The notes: generated by a model not told the origin, from the sequence alone. 64,000 nucleotides of DNA from Bacteroidota bacterium (GCA_018818065.1 JAHISV010000002.1:62001-126000), one strand, 5' to 3'; positions 8,670-18,321 are shown, counted from the first letter of the stretch. A program made the numbers and translations.

Positions 8670-10037
8670 TTATATATCAATAGTAATTCTAAATTCAGTT
8701 CCTGGTCTGTCGTTTTTTTCAATTTCAGAAGGGCTGAAGAGTTCTAATTTTCCCTTATGCGATTCGACTACTTGCTTAACAACATTTAGTCCTGTCCCCG
8801 TTCCCTCAATGTTTTTTGCTTTAGCGTTTGATGCTCTGTAAAACTCTTCAAATATTTTGTCCTGATCAACTTTTGGTATTCCAATCCCATCATCAATAAC
8901 TTTTATTATACATTTTTGTTTATCAAATATTATTACAACATCAACTTGTCCGTCTTTTGGGGTGTATTTTACCGAATTTGAAATCAGATTTGAAAACGCA
9001 AGATTTAGTAAAACAGAATCGCCGGAAATTTTTGTGTGTATACCTTTTGTAACCAGAGAAATTAAAATATTTTTTCGATCTGCAACTGGCTTAATAGAAT
9101 CAACAATTTTTTGAATCAACTTTATAATGTCAATAGATTCAACTTCTAATTTATTCATCAATCTGAACTTCGAAACTCTCAAAATGTTATTAATTGTTTC
9201 GATAGATTCTTCAGTCCTTCTCCTGGCTTTTACTATTTTGTCTTTTGCGCTTTCATCAAGGCTACCGGCATATCCTCCAATCACGAGATCCAGAAATGAT
9301 GAGGCGGCAGCTATGGGCGATTTAAGCTCATGTACGACTGCCATTATATATTTCTGCTTTGATGCCTCGGCTTCATTCAGTTGATCAAGTGCATTTTTTA
9401 AATGTCCTTCGCGAGCATAAAGTTCTTGAACAATTTTTGAGGTTAAATAGATGCAGAAAAAGAGCATAAATGAGAAGATGAAAATAAACCCGACAACAAA
9501 ATTTAAATCATTATAAAAATGATGGTTGTATAATCCTTTAACCGCCATGTGTGGAATAATACCGGATAGTTCCAGAAAACTGAAAAGAGAAAAGAATACA
9601 ATCAAAGTACCGGCAATTAAATACATTATAAGAACTGGTAGTATTAAGCTCCCAATTATCATATGGAATATAAAGAACAGAAATATTGGAGCTTCGATTC
9701 CGCCAAGAAAATAGACCAGGATACTTAAACTGAATAGATCAAAAAACATCTGATATAACTCAAGACGTAATTCATTTACTTTATTCTGAGAATAAGAATT
9801 GTTTTTATGAATCCTCATAAATAGTGAATTATAAATAAGTATAAGACCTGTTATAGAGATTATAACCTTATCTTGAATTTCTGATAACTCAAGACCTAAT
9901 ACAAAACGAATGAAAAAGTAAAATAAGATCAGGGAAGCAACAGCCCAGAATCTAAGCTTTATAAACCACTGATTGTACCGTTTAATTGTTGCCCAAAACT
10001 CATCGTAAATTTTGAAACTAGTAGGGAGGAGATCCAT
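8670..10037 (-). CDS. Membrane sensor histidine kinase (paralogue 2)
   Basis: 455 residues from ATG 10037, chosen because MDLLPTSFKIYDEFW then aligns with the start of the neighbouring paralogue; an upstream in-frame TTG (10058) and ATG (10049) also exist. A multi-helix membrane domain of about six segments occupies residues 25-210. It is followed by HisKA with AVVHELKSPIAAAS and HATPase with NLISNSVKYT, DDGIGIPKVD and EGTGTGLNVV. Like its paralogue it has no PAS, HAMP or receiver and no adjacent regulator, so phosphotransfer must go to a distant partner. The gene ends 95 bases before the start of paralogue 1. Confidence 0.9.
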   Translation of the reverse strand: MDLLPTSFKIYDEFWATIKRYNQWFIKLRFWAVASLILFYFFIRFVLGLELSEIQDKVIISITGLILIYNSLFMRIHKNNSYSQNKVNELRLELYQMFFDLFSLSILVYFLGGIEAPIFLFFIFHMIIGSLILPVLIMYLIAGTLIVFFSLFSFLELSGIIPHMAVKGLYNHHFYNDLNFVVGFIFIFSFMLFFCIYLTSKIVQELYAREGHLKNALDQLNEAEASKQKYIMAVVHELKSPIAAASSFLDLVIGGYAGSLDESAKDKIVKARRRTEESIETINNILRVSKFRLMNKLEVESIDIIKLIQKIVDSIKPVADRKNILISLVTKGIHTKISGDSVLLNLAFSNLISNSVKYTPKDGQVDVVIIFDKQKCIIKVIDDGIGIPKVDQDKIFEEFYRASNAKAKNIEGTGTGLNVVKQVVESHKGKLELFSPSEIEKNDRPGTEFRITIDI

Positions 10038-10124
10038 AATAAGAACCATAATTATCAATAAGAGAATTTACACTTTATAAAATATAAAATAACTTTGATA
10101 TGATCGAGTAGATTAATTTAATAT

Positions 10125-11138
10125 TTATGAAAAATAGAGAATTGCATTATAGATAAGATAAATTATTACCAGTATTCCAACAAATATGGCAGAGTAACTA
10201 ATTGCAATCCGAAAAGTACTTTTTCTTTTTTCTTTACTCTTCGGGGTTTTTACAGCTAAAATTTCTTTCTTTACTATTTTTTTACTTTCCTCTGGCTGTG
10301 CAGTTGGAGTTAATTTCTTCTGATTAAATATTTCAGCTTGTTTTGCCTTTTCCGCAAAAAGTAATCTATCCAAATCATCTTTAGCTACAGGTTGATCACC
10401 CGAGATGACTTCACCTTCATTGTAATATAATTTCTTAATTATTTGCCCGTGCATATCATACTTAAGGCATTCATCATTCAGTTTCCCATTACTATAATTC
10501 CATCTCTCTTTAATAGCGCCATTTTCATAATAAAATGATGTATAACCTTGCTTTATGCCATTGATTACGCTTTCTTTCTTTTTAAGGTTACCGTTTTTAT
10601 GAAAATACTTCAGTACTCCATTTTTCCTGCCTTCATTAAAATTCATTTCTGCTTTTAATTCACCTGTCTCATAAAAATACTTTGCCTTACCGGTAGGAGT
10701 ATTTTTCTCATAAGTTACTTCACTTAATTTCGCATTCCTTGATGAATAAACTGTATGAGGTCCACTTTTAATTCCCTTTTTATAACTAATAACTTCTGCT
10801 AATTGTCCATCTTCATTAAATATCTTTTCAACCCAGTTTACCTTTCCATTAATAAAATATTTAAGACTCTGAACATTGCCGTTTGGATAGTAGGTGAAGG
10901 AAAGACCATGTTGAGATGTTTCTTGAGACATGTTGATTTCATTAAGAATATTGCCAAGGCTATCCCGATCAATTATTTTCATAATCAGACCGTTCTCATT
11001 GTAGAATACTTCTTTGATTAATTTATCGGAAACATATATTATTTCTTTTTTTAACATACCATTTGGATGGAGTTCATTTATTGTATCCTGATACTCTTCC
11101 TTCTTTAGATGATCTGGTATGTAATTTTCTTCGCTCAT
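10125..11138 (-). CDS. YwqK-like MORN_2-repeat protein with C-terminal membrane anchor
   Basis: 337 residues composed largely of repeated MORN_2-type units of about 22-24 residues, with motifs such as YYPNGNVQSLKYFING, YFYETGELKAEMNFNEG and YFHKNGNLKKKESVING, over residues 15-230. A basic, low-complexity linker (about 265-310) and one C-terminal transmembrane helix (AISYSAIFVGILVIIYLIY) follow. Databases often label such repeats 'antitoxin component YwqK', but no toxin gene lies next to it, so that name should not be taken as function. A cytoplasmic repeat domain tethered to the membrane by a tail is what the sequence shows. The role is unknown. Confidence 0.75.
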   Translation of the reverse strand: MSEENYIPDHLKKEEYQDTINELHPNGMLKKEIIYVSDKLIKEVFYNENGLIMKIIDRDSLGNILNEINMSQETSQHGLSFTYYPNGNVQSLKYFINGKVNWVEKIFNEDGQLAEVISYKKGIKSGPHTVYSSRNAKLSEVTYEKNTPTGKAKYFYETGELKAEMNFNEGRKNGVLKYFHKNGNLKKKESVINGIKQGYTSFYYENGAIKERWNYSNGKLNDECLKYDMHGQIIKKLYYNEGEVISGDQPVAKDDLDRLLFAEKAKQAEIFNQKKLTPTAQPEESKKIVKKEILAVKTPKSKEKRKSTFRIAISYSAIFVGILVIIYLIYNAILYFS

Positions 11139-11243
11139 TTAAATATTTGAATCCATAATGACCCTGATATTTCTCTTTGAGCAAATATATCTAAAAATTA
11201 TTAGAATATAAGCTGCTCCTAATATATTGAGTCAAATTGTTAT

Positions 11244-11432
11244 TTAAATCACGATAAACTGCCTCTTATAATCTTCTATTAGTTTTAACAATGTGTCAAT
11301 TGTTTCCTGATAAAAATTACTCGATCCTCTTGAATATAAATTAGCAGAATCGTTTTTTATATCAACCCTTATCTCTGGGAATTTACGAGTAATTATTAAA
11401 ACTCTATTGGGAAGGTTTAAGACGTTTGCAAC
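11244..11432 (-). other. Protein-like open frame without a start codon, possible gene remnant
   Basis: The 301-base gap 11139-11439 contains one noteworthy item: on the minus strand a frame open from just after a TAG (11435-11433) to a TAA (11246-11244). The 62 predicted residues are of normal protein composition (for example NRVLIITRKFPEIRVDIK and ETIDTLLKLIEDYKRQ). There is no ATG, and no usable GTG or TTG near the 5' end. It directly follows the propeller kinase gene on the same strand. It may be the decayed C-terminus of a former downstream gene or domain, or chance. I recognise no family. No promoter or terminator is evident in the rest of the gap. Confidence 0.2.
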
Positions 11433-11439
11433 CTATATT

Positions 11440-14400
11440 TTATTTTTGAATTTCATATTTCTGGAATACAATGGTGAATGTACTTCCCAGTCCAACAGTA
11501 CTTTCAACAGAAACAGAAGCATTATTTATATCGCAATATTTTTTCACCAACGCTAAACCAAGCCCATTCCCTTCAAACTCCCTGGTATATCCCTGCTCTT
11601 CTTGCGTAAACGGTGAAAAAATATGTGGCAAATATTCAGCTTTCATTCCTTTACCGGTATCATGTATTTCAACCAGAATCTTCTTCTCAAAATTGCTGAA
11701 TATATTAATTCTTATACTTCCCCTCTCTGTGTATTTAATTGCATTGTCAATCAGGTTGGCAAATATTTGGGTAATCGTATACTCATCTCCATAAATAATG
11801 GAATTGTCGATTTCCTTTGTTAGGATGAGTTTAATGTTTTTCGATTTGGCATGTTGGCTGAACTCATCATGAAGACTCTGAAGAATATCGTTGTGTAGAT
11901 CAATATTCCTTGGTTTGAAGTCGTAAGTACCGGTTTGAATTTCAGACATATTAAGAATTAAATCAATTGTTCTGATAATTCTTGATCCAGCAATGCTGAT
12001 GCTATTAAAGGATTCTACGAGCTCAACTGACACCTTATCTTCTAATTCACTTCTTATCAAATTAGAAAAACTAAGAATTACATTTATTGGTGATCTGATC
12101 TCATGGGACATTTGAGCAAGAAATTCAGATTTTAATCGATCAGCTTTTTCTAGAATAACAATTTCCCTCCGCAGAGTTTTTTGCCTCCAGAGGTAAAAAC
12201 CAACAATTATTGTTGAGAGAAGTAAGGAATACAGAATGTAAGCTATAATAGATCGCCAATAAGGCGGTGAGATTGTAATAGTTAACTGTGCCGGATCTTT
12301 GCTCCAGTTGCTTCTGCTATTAGCACCGATTACCTTTAGATGATATGTCCCAGGTTCAAGGTTGGGAAATGTAACAAAGTGTCTCTTGCCATTCTGTATG
12401 TAATTATCATGAATTTCTTCGATTTTATATGCATAATAGTTACCAACAGAATTTGTATAGTCAAGTACGGCAAAGTTGATATTGAGGAAGTTCTCGTAGT
12501 AATCGAGTTTAAGCACATTTGAATTTGAATACGATATATCAATATTTCTTTCTCTATGCCCATCCTCATCCGTATATAATAATAAGACATCGGTTATTAC
12601 TACTTCAGGAGGTTTACTCGATTCCAGGATTTCTTTAGGAAAAAATGAATTAAATCCGTTAACACCTCCAAAAAATATCTCGCCGGATTCTGATTTTGAA
12701 TATGCACCATAATTAAACTCAAGGCTTTGCAATCCATCACTTATTGAATAATTACTAAAAGTTTCGGTTTCTTTACTAAATTTGGAAAGACCATAGTTGG
12801 TACTGATCCATAAATTATTATAATCATCTTCTACTATTCCATAGATAACATCATTAGCAAGACCATCATATTCTCTAAAATTCTTAAAAGTATTGTCAGA
12901 AAAATTAAACTTATCAATTCCTCCACCTAGGGTTCCAATCCAAAGAATGTTTTCATGATCTTTGTAAAGTGAATAAACTCTGTTTTCGCATAGACTATTC
13001 TTGTTTGTTTGATGGAAATATCTTTTTTTGATTTTCGCATACCTGGAGTCAATTAGAAATAATCCATCATTTGTCCCTATCCACAATTCATTTTCATTCG
13101 CTTCTTCAATTGCGAATACCTGCGCCGCATTTGCTGTAAGGAACGCACCTGCTTCTCTAACAATTTTGGCAATGACTACTTTTCTTTTAATATCCACCTT
13201 GTATAGACCATCCATTGCGCCTATCCAGAGGATATTTCCTTTTTTATAATGTATATTCAGTACTACTTTGCCATCAAGTTCGTGTAAATAGGTGTTGTCC
13301 AGAAAATTATTCTCGTGCAGATTATAAATGTTCACACCAGTTCTTGTCCCAATCCATAACATACCAGCAGGAGCTTCGATAGCTGAAAATACATCCTCAG
13401 ATTTTAATGGTGAATTATTTAAAGTAAATGTCGAAAGTTTTTCTTTTGCTCTGTCAAATCTATTCAGTCCTCGATCTGTACAAACCCATAGTACCTTTTC
13501 GCTGTCTTCATAAATTGACCAAACTTCGTTAGATGTGAAATTAAATTTTGAGTTTTCATTCACGTTATAATGCCTGAAAATATTTTGATTCTTATTGAAA
13601 AGGTTAACACCTCTGCTATAAGTACCAATCCAAACCGGACCATCTCCCTTTTGAAATAAACGAGTAATTCTATTATTACTTAACCCCAGGGAGTAATTAG
13701 GAATATGTCTTATATTGCCTTTTAGGTTAAAAGATTTATCATAAATCAAGATCCCATCATTCCAACTACCTACCCAAATATTATCCTCATCGATAATTTC
13801 GATACTTTTAATAATATCAGAGCTGAATGAATAACCTAAATCTGTGATACTATGTGATTCAAGGGTTTGGTTTGTTTTTTTAGAAAAAATATGAAATCCA
13901 CCATTGCTTCCAATCAGAAGCCTATTGGATTGATTCTTGATTTCATTGATTTGATTTACAGCAATATTACTATCAAATTCATTATTCATCCTAAATGAAT
14001 AATGTTTTTTTGTTTTGCTATTATACTTAACTAATCCCCTTCCCTCGGTGCCAATCCACGTTATATCGCTATCCTGATCATCTTCTAATATCTTATTAAC
14101 GACATAAAATCCGTTATCATCCATGATTTGTTGCTTGAAAACATCTTCCATGGGAGAATATAAATACAAACCACTGTTTGTGCCGGCCCAAATCCTGTTA
14201 TGAGAATCGACATATATTGTCTGGACGTTGTTATAAATAGTAGCATTCGTATCTTTTGGAAGAATAAAATAATTATGGAATGTATTTGTTTGTGGATCAA
14301 GTGAATTTATACCGAAATCTGTTGCTAACCATATTAATCCTGACGTATCCTGAGCAATACCATAAATTCTATCTGCAGTTATACTATTCTGATCAGGTGT

Positions 14401-14613
14401 ATGTTTTAAAATTTTGAATCGAACTCCGTCATACCTGTTCAAACCGTTATCGGTGCAGAACCATATAAAACCTTTTTGATCTTGTAGGATATCATAAATT
14501 GTACCCTGGGATAACCCATCCTCAATATTAAGATGTTCAAATTGATAATTATCTTGAGCATTAATGGTTAGAAGCGAAATAAACGATATAAGAATAAGAA
14601 GATTTTTCATCAA
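11440..14613 (-). CDS. Two-component propeller sensor histidine kinase
   Basis: 1057 residues with a signal peptide (LLILISFISLLTINAQD). About a dozen Reg_prop beta-propeller repeats of the type GLIWLATDFGIN, NRIWAGTNSGLY and NILWIGTLGGGI fill residues 25-640. A Y_Y_Y domain (about 680-770), one transmembrane helix near 785-805, HisKA with MSHEIRSPINVILS and HATPase with NLIDNAIKYT and EGNGLGLALVKKY follow. In Bacteroidota such propellers usually sense periplasmic sugars or other ligands. Typical hybrid versions continue into receiver and AraC-type domains; this one stops after the kinase core, so it needs a separate regulator. Ligand unknown. Confidence 0.92.
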   Translation of the reverse strand: MMKNLLILISFISLLTINAQDNYQFEHLNIEDGLSQGTIYDILQDQKGFIWFCTDNGLNRYDGVRFKILKHTPDQNSITADRIYGIAQDTSGLIWLATDFGINSLDPQTNTFHNYFILPKDTNATIYNNVQTIYVDSHNRIWAGTNSGLYLYSPMEDVFKQQIMDDNGFYVVNKILEDDQDSDITWIGTEGRGLVKYNSKTKKHYSFRMNNEFDSNIAVNQINEIKNQSNRLLIGSNGGFHIFSKKTNQTLESHSITDLGYSFSSDIIKSIEIIDEDNIWVGSWNDGILIYDKSFNLKGNIRHIPNYSLGLSNNRITRLFQKGDGPVWIGTYSRGVNLFNKNQNIFRHYNVNENSKFNFTSNEVWSIYEDSEKVLWVCTDRGLNRFDRAKEKLSTFTLNNSPLKSEDVFSAIEAPAGMLWIGTRTGVNIYNLHENNFLDNTYLHELDGKVVLNIHYKKGNILWIGAMDGLYKVDIKRKVVIAKIVREAGAFLTANAAQVFAIEEANENELWIGTNDGLFLIDSRYAKIKKRYFHQTNKNSLCENRVYSLYKDHENILWIGTLGGGIDKFNFSDNTFKNFREYDGLANDVIYGIVEDDYNNLWISTNYGLSKFSKETETFSNYSISDGLQSLEFNYGAYSKSESGEIFFGGVNGFNSFFPKEILESSKPPEVVITDVLLLYTDEDGHRERNIDISYSNSNVLKLDYYENFLNINFAVLDYTNSVGNYYAYKIEEIHDNYIQNGKRHFVTFPNLEPGTYHLKVIGANSRSNWSKDPAQLTITISPPYWRSIIAYILYSLLLSTIIVGFYLWRQKTLRREIVILEKADRLKSEFLAQMSHEIRSPINVILSFSNLIRSELEDKVSVELVESFNSISIAGSRIIRTIDLILNMSEIQTGTYDFKPRNIDLHNDILQSLHDEFSQHAKSKNIKLILTKEIDNSIIYGDEYTITQIFANLIDNAIKYTERGSIRINIFSNFEKKILVEIHDTGKGMKAEYLPHIFSPFTQEEQGYTREFEGNGLGLALVKKYCDINNASVSVESTVGLGSTFTIVFQKYEIQK

Positions 14614-14667
14614 TTATATTTTTTGAGTAATTAATCTTATAATCGAATAAAAGTGAGAAAAGTTCAT

Positions 14668-14695
14668 AAAAAAAACCCTGCAAAGCAGGGCTTTT
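14668..14695 (-). terminator. Intrinsic terminator of the hydrogenase operon
   Basis: Read on the minus strand this is CCCTGC-TTT-GCAGGG (14690-14676) followed by eight T (14675-14668). It lies 22 bases after the hydA1 stop and before the start of the propeller kinase, so it should end the long hydrogenase transcript. Confidence 0.85.
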
Positions 14696-14717
14696 TCAAA
14701 AAAACACTGACTAATTA

Positions 14718-16631
14718 CTAGTCAATATATTTTCCACGAGGAGTATAATGAGTGTGGAGTAGTTTGTGTGATATGTGTCCACATGGCCCATCTGTTAAGA
14801 ACTTATCATAGATAGATGCCACGTGCTCGTTTTCGTGTGATTTACGTAATGGTAATGATTCGTCTTCAGTGTAAATCGCTTTTGCACGGGCTTTACGAAT
14901 TTCCGGAGTTGTTGGTATTGGTTGACCACCGCCACCTAAACATCCACCAGGACAAGCCATGAATTCAATAAAGTGACATTCGCTAAATTTGCCACCAGCT
15001 TTAATGTCATCCATAACTTTTTTTGCATTAGCTGTTCCGTGACAAACTGCAACTTTAAGTGTAGCGCCTTTTAACCAATCCCAGTTAGGTACCAATGCTT
15101 TTAGAATTTCTGGCACAGGACCAACTACAGGTATTGGTAATTCAGCATACTTAACACCTTCGAAACCACGGACAGGCATTACATTAGCGTTTTCGAACAA
15201 GTCTTCAGCTTTTTTGCCGGTAACTAATTCAACAACCGTTCTGATAGCAGCTTCCATAACACCACCGGTTGCGCCAAAAATAAGACCAGCACCGGAAGCA
15301 TCACCAAATGGATCATCGAAATGTGTTTGCGGCATTTCAGGTAAATGAATACCACCTTCTTTTATCATCTGAGCTAATTCGCGTGTTGTTAAACCGAAAT
15401 CAACATCTTTATAACCACTGTCAGTCATCTCTGGTCTGTTGCACTCAAACTTTTTAGCTGCACAAGGCATTAATGCTACGGATACTACATCCTTAGGATC
15501 AATGTTATTCTCTTTAGCGTAATAAGTTTTAATAAGTGCACCAAACATTTGCTGCGGTGATTTTGCTGATGAAAGATTCGGGATGTATTCAGGATAAAAA
15601 TGCTCTAAATACTTAACCCAGCCAGGAGAACATGATGTGAACTGTGGTAATGCTACACCTTCTTTTTTCTCGACAAGTGCCTGGAATAATCTGATAATTA
15701 ATTCAGTTCCTTCTTCCATAATTGTCAAGTCAGCTGTAAAGTTAGTATCAAATACTTTATCAAATCCTAATCTTCTTATAGCTGTGTTCATCTCACCAGT
15801 CATTGACTTCCCTGCCGGAATACCGAATTCTTCAGCAATAGCAGCTCTTGGTGAAGGAGCAGTCTGCATTACAACATGTTTGTTTGGATCATCAATGGCT
15901 GCCCATATTTCATCCCGAGGATCATTGGCCCTTAATGCACCGGTTGGGCAGCGATTGATACACTGACCACAATTAATGCAAATTACATCTGCTAATGGTT
16001 TGTCCATAAAAGTATCAATTCTTGTTTTGTCGCCACGATCAATGGCTTCCAAAACACCAACTTCCTGCAGATCTATACATGTTCTAACGCATCTTTTACA
16101 AAGAACACATTTATCCAAATCACGAACTACTGAGAAGGATGATTTATCTATTTCATACCTTGGTTTTTGAACATGACCAAAGTTATAGTGATCAACGCCA
16201 TACTCTTTTGCTAATGATTGTAATTCACAATTATTATTTCTGAAACAGGAATAACATTCACCATAATGCTCGCTTATTAATAGATCTATGATATGCTTTC
16301 TTGCTTTTCTAACCAATGGTGTAGAGGTTTTAATTTTAAGAGGATTAGTAACAGGATAAGCACACGCAGCTTGCAATGTTCTCATACCTTCAACTTCTAC
16401 AACACATACACGACATACACCGGCAGTACAAAGATCATCATGATGACACAAAGTTGGTATATGTATATCATTCTGACGGCACGCTTCAAGAATGGTAGTT
16501 CCTAAGGGTACTTGTACCTTTCTTTCGTTGATTTCCATTGAAACCATTCCACCAATTTTGCTGGTGTCATCTGGTTTCTCAACAACAAGCGGCTTCTGAC
16601 TTTCCGGGGCTCTTCCTTCTTTATCTGACAT
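14718..16631 (-). CDS. hydA: [FeFe]-hydrogenase catalytic subunit HydA, distal copy (hydA1)
   Basis: 637 residues. In order: a 30-residue extension; a [2Fe-2S] plant-type domain (C62, C73, C76, C90); a His-Cys [4Fe-4S] site (H122, C126, C129, C135); two [4Fe-4S] ferredoxin motifs (C175-C185, C218-C228); the H-cluster domain; and a small-subunit-type tail ending near residue 630. H-cluster motifs are TSCSPGW (332-338), MPCAAKKFE (388-396) and EFMACPGGC (556-564). The first carries Ser335 where most enzymes have the second Cys of TSCCPxW. The gene overlaps hydB1 by 11 bases and is the last of the operon. It should form a cytoplasmic NAD(H)-linked hydrogenase with HydB1 and HydC1. Confidence 0.92.
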   Translation of the reverse strand: MSDKEGRAPESQKPLVVEKPDDTSKIGGMVSMEINERKVQVPLGTTILEACRQNDIHIPTLCHHDDLCTAGVCRVCVVEVEGMRTLQAACAYPVTNPLKIKTSTPLVRKARKHIIDLLISEHYGECYSCFRNNNCELQSLAKEYGVDHYNFGHVQKPRYEIDKSSFSVVRDLDKCVLCKRCVRTCIDLQEVGVLEAIDRGDKTRIDTFMDKPLADVICINCGQCINRCPTGALRANDPRDEIWAAIDDPNKHVVMQTAPSPRAAIAEEFGIPAGKSMTGEMNTAIRRLGFDKVFDTNFTADLTIMEEGTELIIRLFQALVEKKEGVALPQFTSCSPGWVKYLEHFYPEYIPNLSSAKSPQQMFGALIKTYYAKENNIDPKDVVSVALMPCAAKKFECNRPEMTDSGYKDVDFGLTTRELAQMIKEGGIHLPEMPQTHFDDPFGDASGAGLIFGATGGVMEAAIRTVVELVTGKKAEDLFENANVMPVRGFEGVKYAELPIPVVGPVPEILKALVPNWDWLKGATLKVAVCHGTANAKKVMDDIKAGGKFSECHFIEFMACPGGCLGGGGQPIPTTPEIRKARAKAIYTEDESLPLRKSHENEHVASIYDKFLTDGPCGHISHKLLHTHYTPRGKYID

Positions 16632-17826
16632 TTACACCTCCGTTACCGTTGTTAAAGATTTCATCTCTAAAGTTTTCTAAAATTGACAGGAATGAGTTAG
16701 GACTTGATTGACCCAATCCGCATTTTGAAGCAACTTGCATTGATTGGCCAAGCTCTTTCAATTTTGTGATATAAGAGAATGTGTAATTACCAGATTCGAT
16801 CATTTCCACACCTTCAAGCAATTTAACGTTTCCAATACGGCATGGAGTACACTGCCCGCATGATTCCTCTACGAAGAATTCCATGAAGTTTTTCAGAATG
16901 TGTAACATGTCACGTGACTCGTTAAATATCATAATAGAACCGCCAGTTGCTGCATCTTCATAGGCAAGTTTTCTATCAAATTGTGATTTAGGAATACAAA
17001 CACCTGAAGCTCCGCCAACCTGAACTGCTTTCACATTATCGGCATCAACTAATTTTAACAAATCAGTTATTGTAGTTCCCCATGGCAGTTCAAATACGCC
17101 AGGTTTTTTACAGTCGCCAGACACAGAAAATAATTTGGAACCTGATGATTTATCTGTTCCATACTTCTGATACCATTTGCCGCCCTTTACAACTATGTGT
17201 GAAATTGCAGCTAATGTTTCTACGTTATTAACGGCAGTTGGACAACCCATAAAACCCGTATTTACAGGGAATGGGGGTTTATTACGAGGCTCACCTCTTT
17301 GTCCTTCTAAAGATTCAATGAGTGCAGTTTCTTCGCCACAGATATACGCGCCAGATCCCATTTTAATATTAATATCAAAATTGAATCCTTCTTTACCAGC
17401 AATATTTACACCCAGCAAATTATCTTTTCTCATTTCTTCAAGATAGTTTTCCAGACCTTTCTTCATATAAGAATATTCGCCTCTAAGGTATAAGATACCT
17501 TCATGAGCGCCAGTAACATAACCACCTATAACCATACCGTCAAATACTAAAGCAGGATATTCGTCTAATAAAACTCTATCCTTAAATGTACCCGGTTCGC
17601 CTTCATCGGCATTACATATAATATATTTTTTCTCAGCTACGGCAGCTGCTGTTAACATCCATTTAGTAGCTGTTGGGAATCCTGCGCCGCCGCGTCCTTT
17701 GAGCTTGCTTTCTTTAACTTCGGCAAGGACATCTCCGCGAGGCATACCGACTACTTTCTCGATGGATTTACCACGAGTATAGTCAGAAAAAAGGACAGCC
17801 CCTTGTCTATTCTTTTTCATTTCCAT
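16621..17826 (-). CDS. hydB: Short NuoF-like diaphorase subunit HydB, distal copy (hydB1)
   Basis: 401 residues covering only the NuoF core. The FMN/NADH-binding region has SKLKGRGGAGFPTATKW near 40-56 and GSGAYICGEETALIESLEG near 157-175, followed by a SLBB-like segment and one [4Fe-4S] site (ESCGQCTPC...KCGLGQSSPN). Compared with bifurcating HydB (about 600-660 residues, such as the upstream copy in this operon), it lacks the N-terminal thioredoxin-like [2Fe-2S] domain and the C-terminal twin ferredoxin domain. The family role is electron transfer between NAD(H) and the HydA Fe-S chain. Missing the C-terminal clusters argues against flavin-based bifurcation with ferredoxin, which is inference. 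Eight bases separate it from hydC1. Confidence 0.9.
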   Translation of the reverse strand: MEMKKNRQGAVLFSDYTRGKSIEKVVGMPRGDVLAEVKESKLKGRGGAGFPTATKWMLTAAAVAEKKYIICNADEGEPGTFKDRVLLDEYPALVFDGMVIGGYVTGAHEGILYLRGEYSYMKKGLENYLEEMRKDNLLGVNIAGKEGFNFDINIKMGSGAYICGEETALIESLEGQRGEPRNKPPFPVNTGFMGCPTAVNNVETLAAISHIVVKGGKWYQKYGTDKSSGSKLFSVSGDCKKPGVFELPWGTTITDLLKLVDADNVKAVQVGGASGVCIPKSQFDRKLAYEDAATGGSIMIFNESRDMLHILKNFMEFFVEESCGQCTPCRIGNVKLLEGVEMIESGNYTFSYITKLKELGQSMQVASKCGLGQSSPNSFLSILENFRDEIFNNGNGGVNVR

Positions 17827-17834
17827 TTTAACCC

Positions 17835-18308
17835 CTATTTAATCTCATTAATAATTTCAACAGCTTTTTCTGGAGATAACCTTGTATACACTTTGTCATT
17901 GATAAGCATAGCAGGTCCCTGATCACACATTCCAACGCAGTTTGTGTACTCAAGAGAAATTCTGTTGTCTTTAGTTGTTTCGCCAAAAGCGATACCTAAT
18001 TCACGTTCAATTGCTTTTGCAACAGAATATTTGCCTGCTAAATCGCAAGTGATTGTCTGGCAGAGTCTAACAATGTTTCTGCCTTTAGGTTCTGAGCTTA
18101 AAAAGGCGTAAAAGGAAATTACGCTATAAACTTCTACAGGATGAATATCCAATAGTCGAGCAACTTCTTGTTGTGCAAATTCAGAAATGTAATGATGCTT
18201 TTTCTGAATTTCCTGAAGTATGGGGATTAAAGCTGAGCGACTATTACCAAATGTTTCAACTAGTTTTTCAATTTCTTCTTGTAAGAAATTTTTTTCCATT
18301 ACCAACAT
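17835..18308 (-). CDS. hydC: NuoE-like [2Fe-2S] subunit HydC, distal copy (hydC1)
   Basis: 157 residues. An N-terminal helical bundle precedes a thioredoxin-like [2Fe-2S] domain with ligands C83-x4-C88 (LCQTITC) and C124-x3-C128 (CVGMC). This is the NuoE/HydC arrangement, which passes electrons to or from the NuoF-type FMN subunit. GGAG about nine bases upstream supports ATG 18308. It starts the distal enzyme block hydC1-hydB1-hydA1, immediately after a receiver gene (13-base gap), so regulator and enzyme genes share a transcript. Length is normal for the family. Confidence 0.92.
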   Translation of the reverse strand: MLVMEKNFLQEEIEKLVETFGNSRSALIPILQEIQKKHHYISEFAQQEVARLLDIHPVEVYSVISFYAFLSSEPKGRNIVRLCQTITCDLAGKYSVAKAIERELGIAFGETTKDNRISLEYTNCVGMCDQGPAMLINDKVYTRLSPEKAVEIINEIK

Positions 18309-18321
18309 TTTTTGTCGCTCC

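Noticed and set aside
10125-11138. Antitoxin gene of a toxin-antitoxin pair (YwqK label)
   Set aside because: There is no small toxin-like gene next to it; the label comes from repeat similarity only.
11251-11269. Shared 16-mer ATAAACTGCCTCTTAT at about 11254 and about 57527
   Set aside because: One such coincidence is expected by chance in 64 kb of AT-rich DNA and the flanks do not match.
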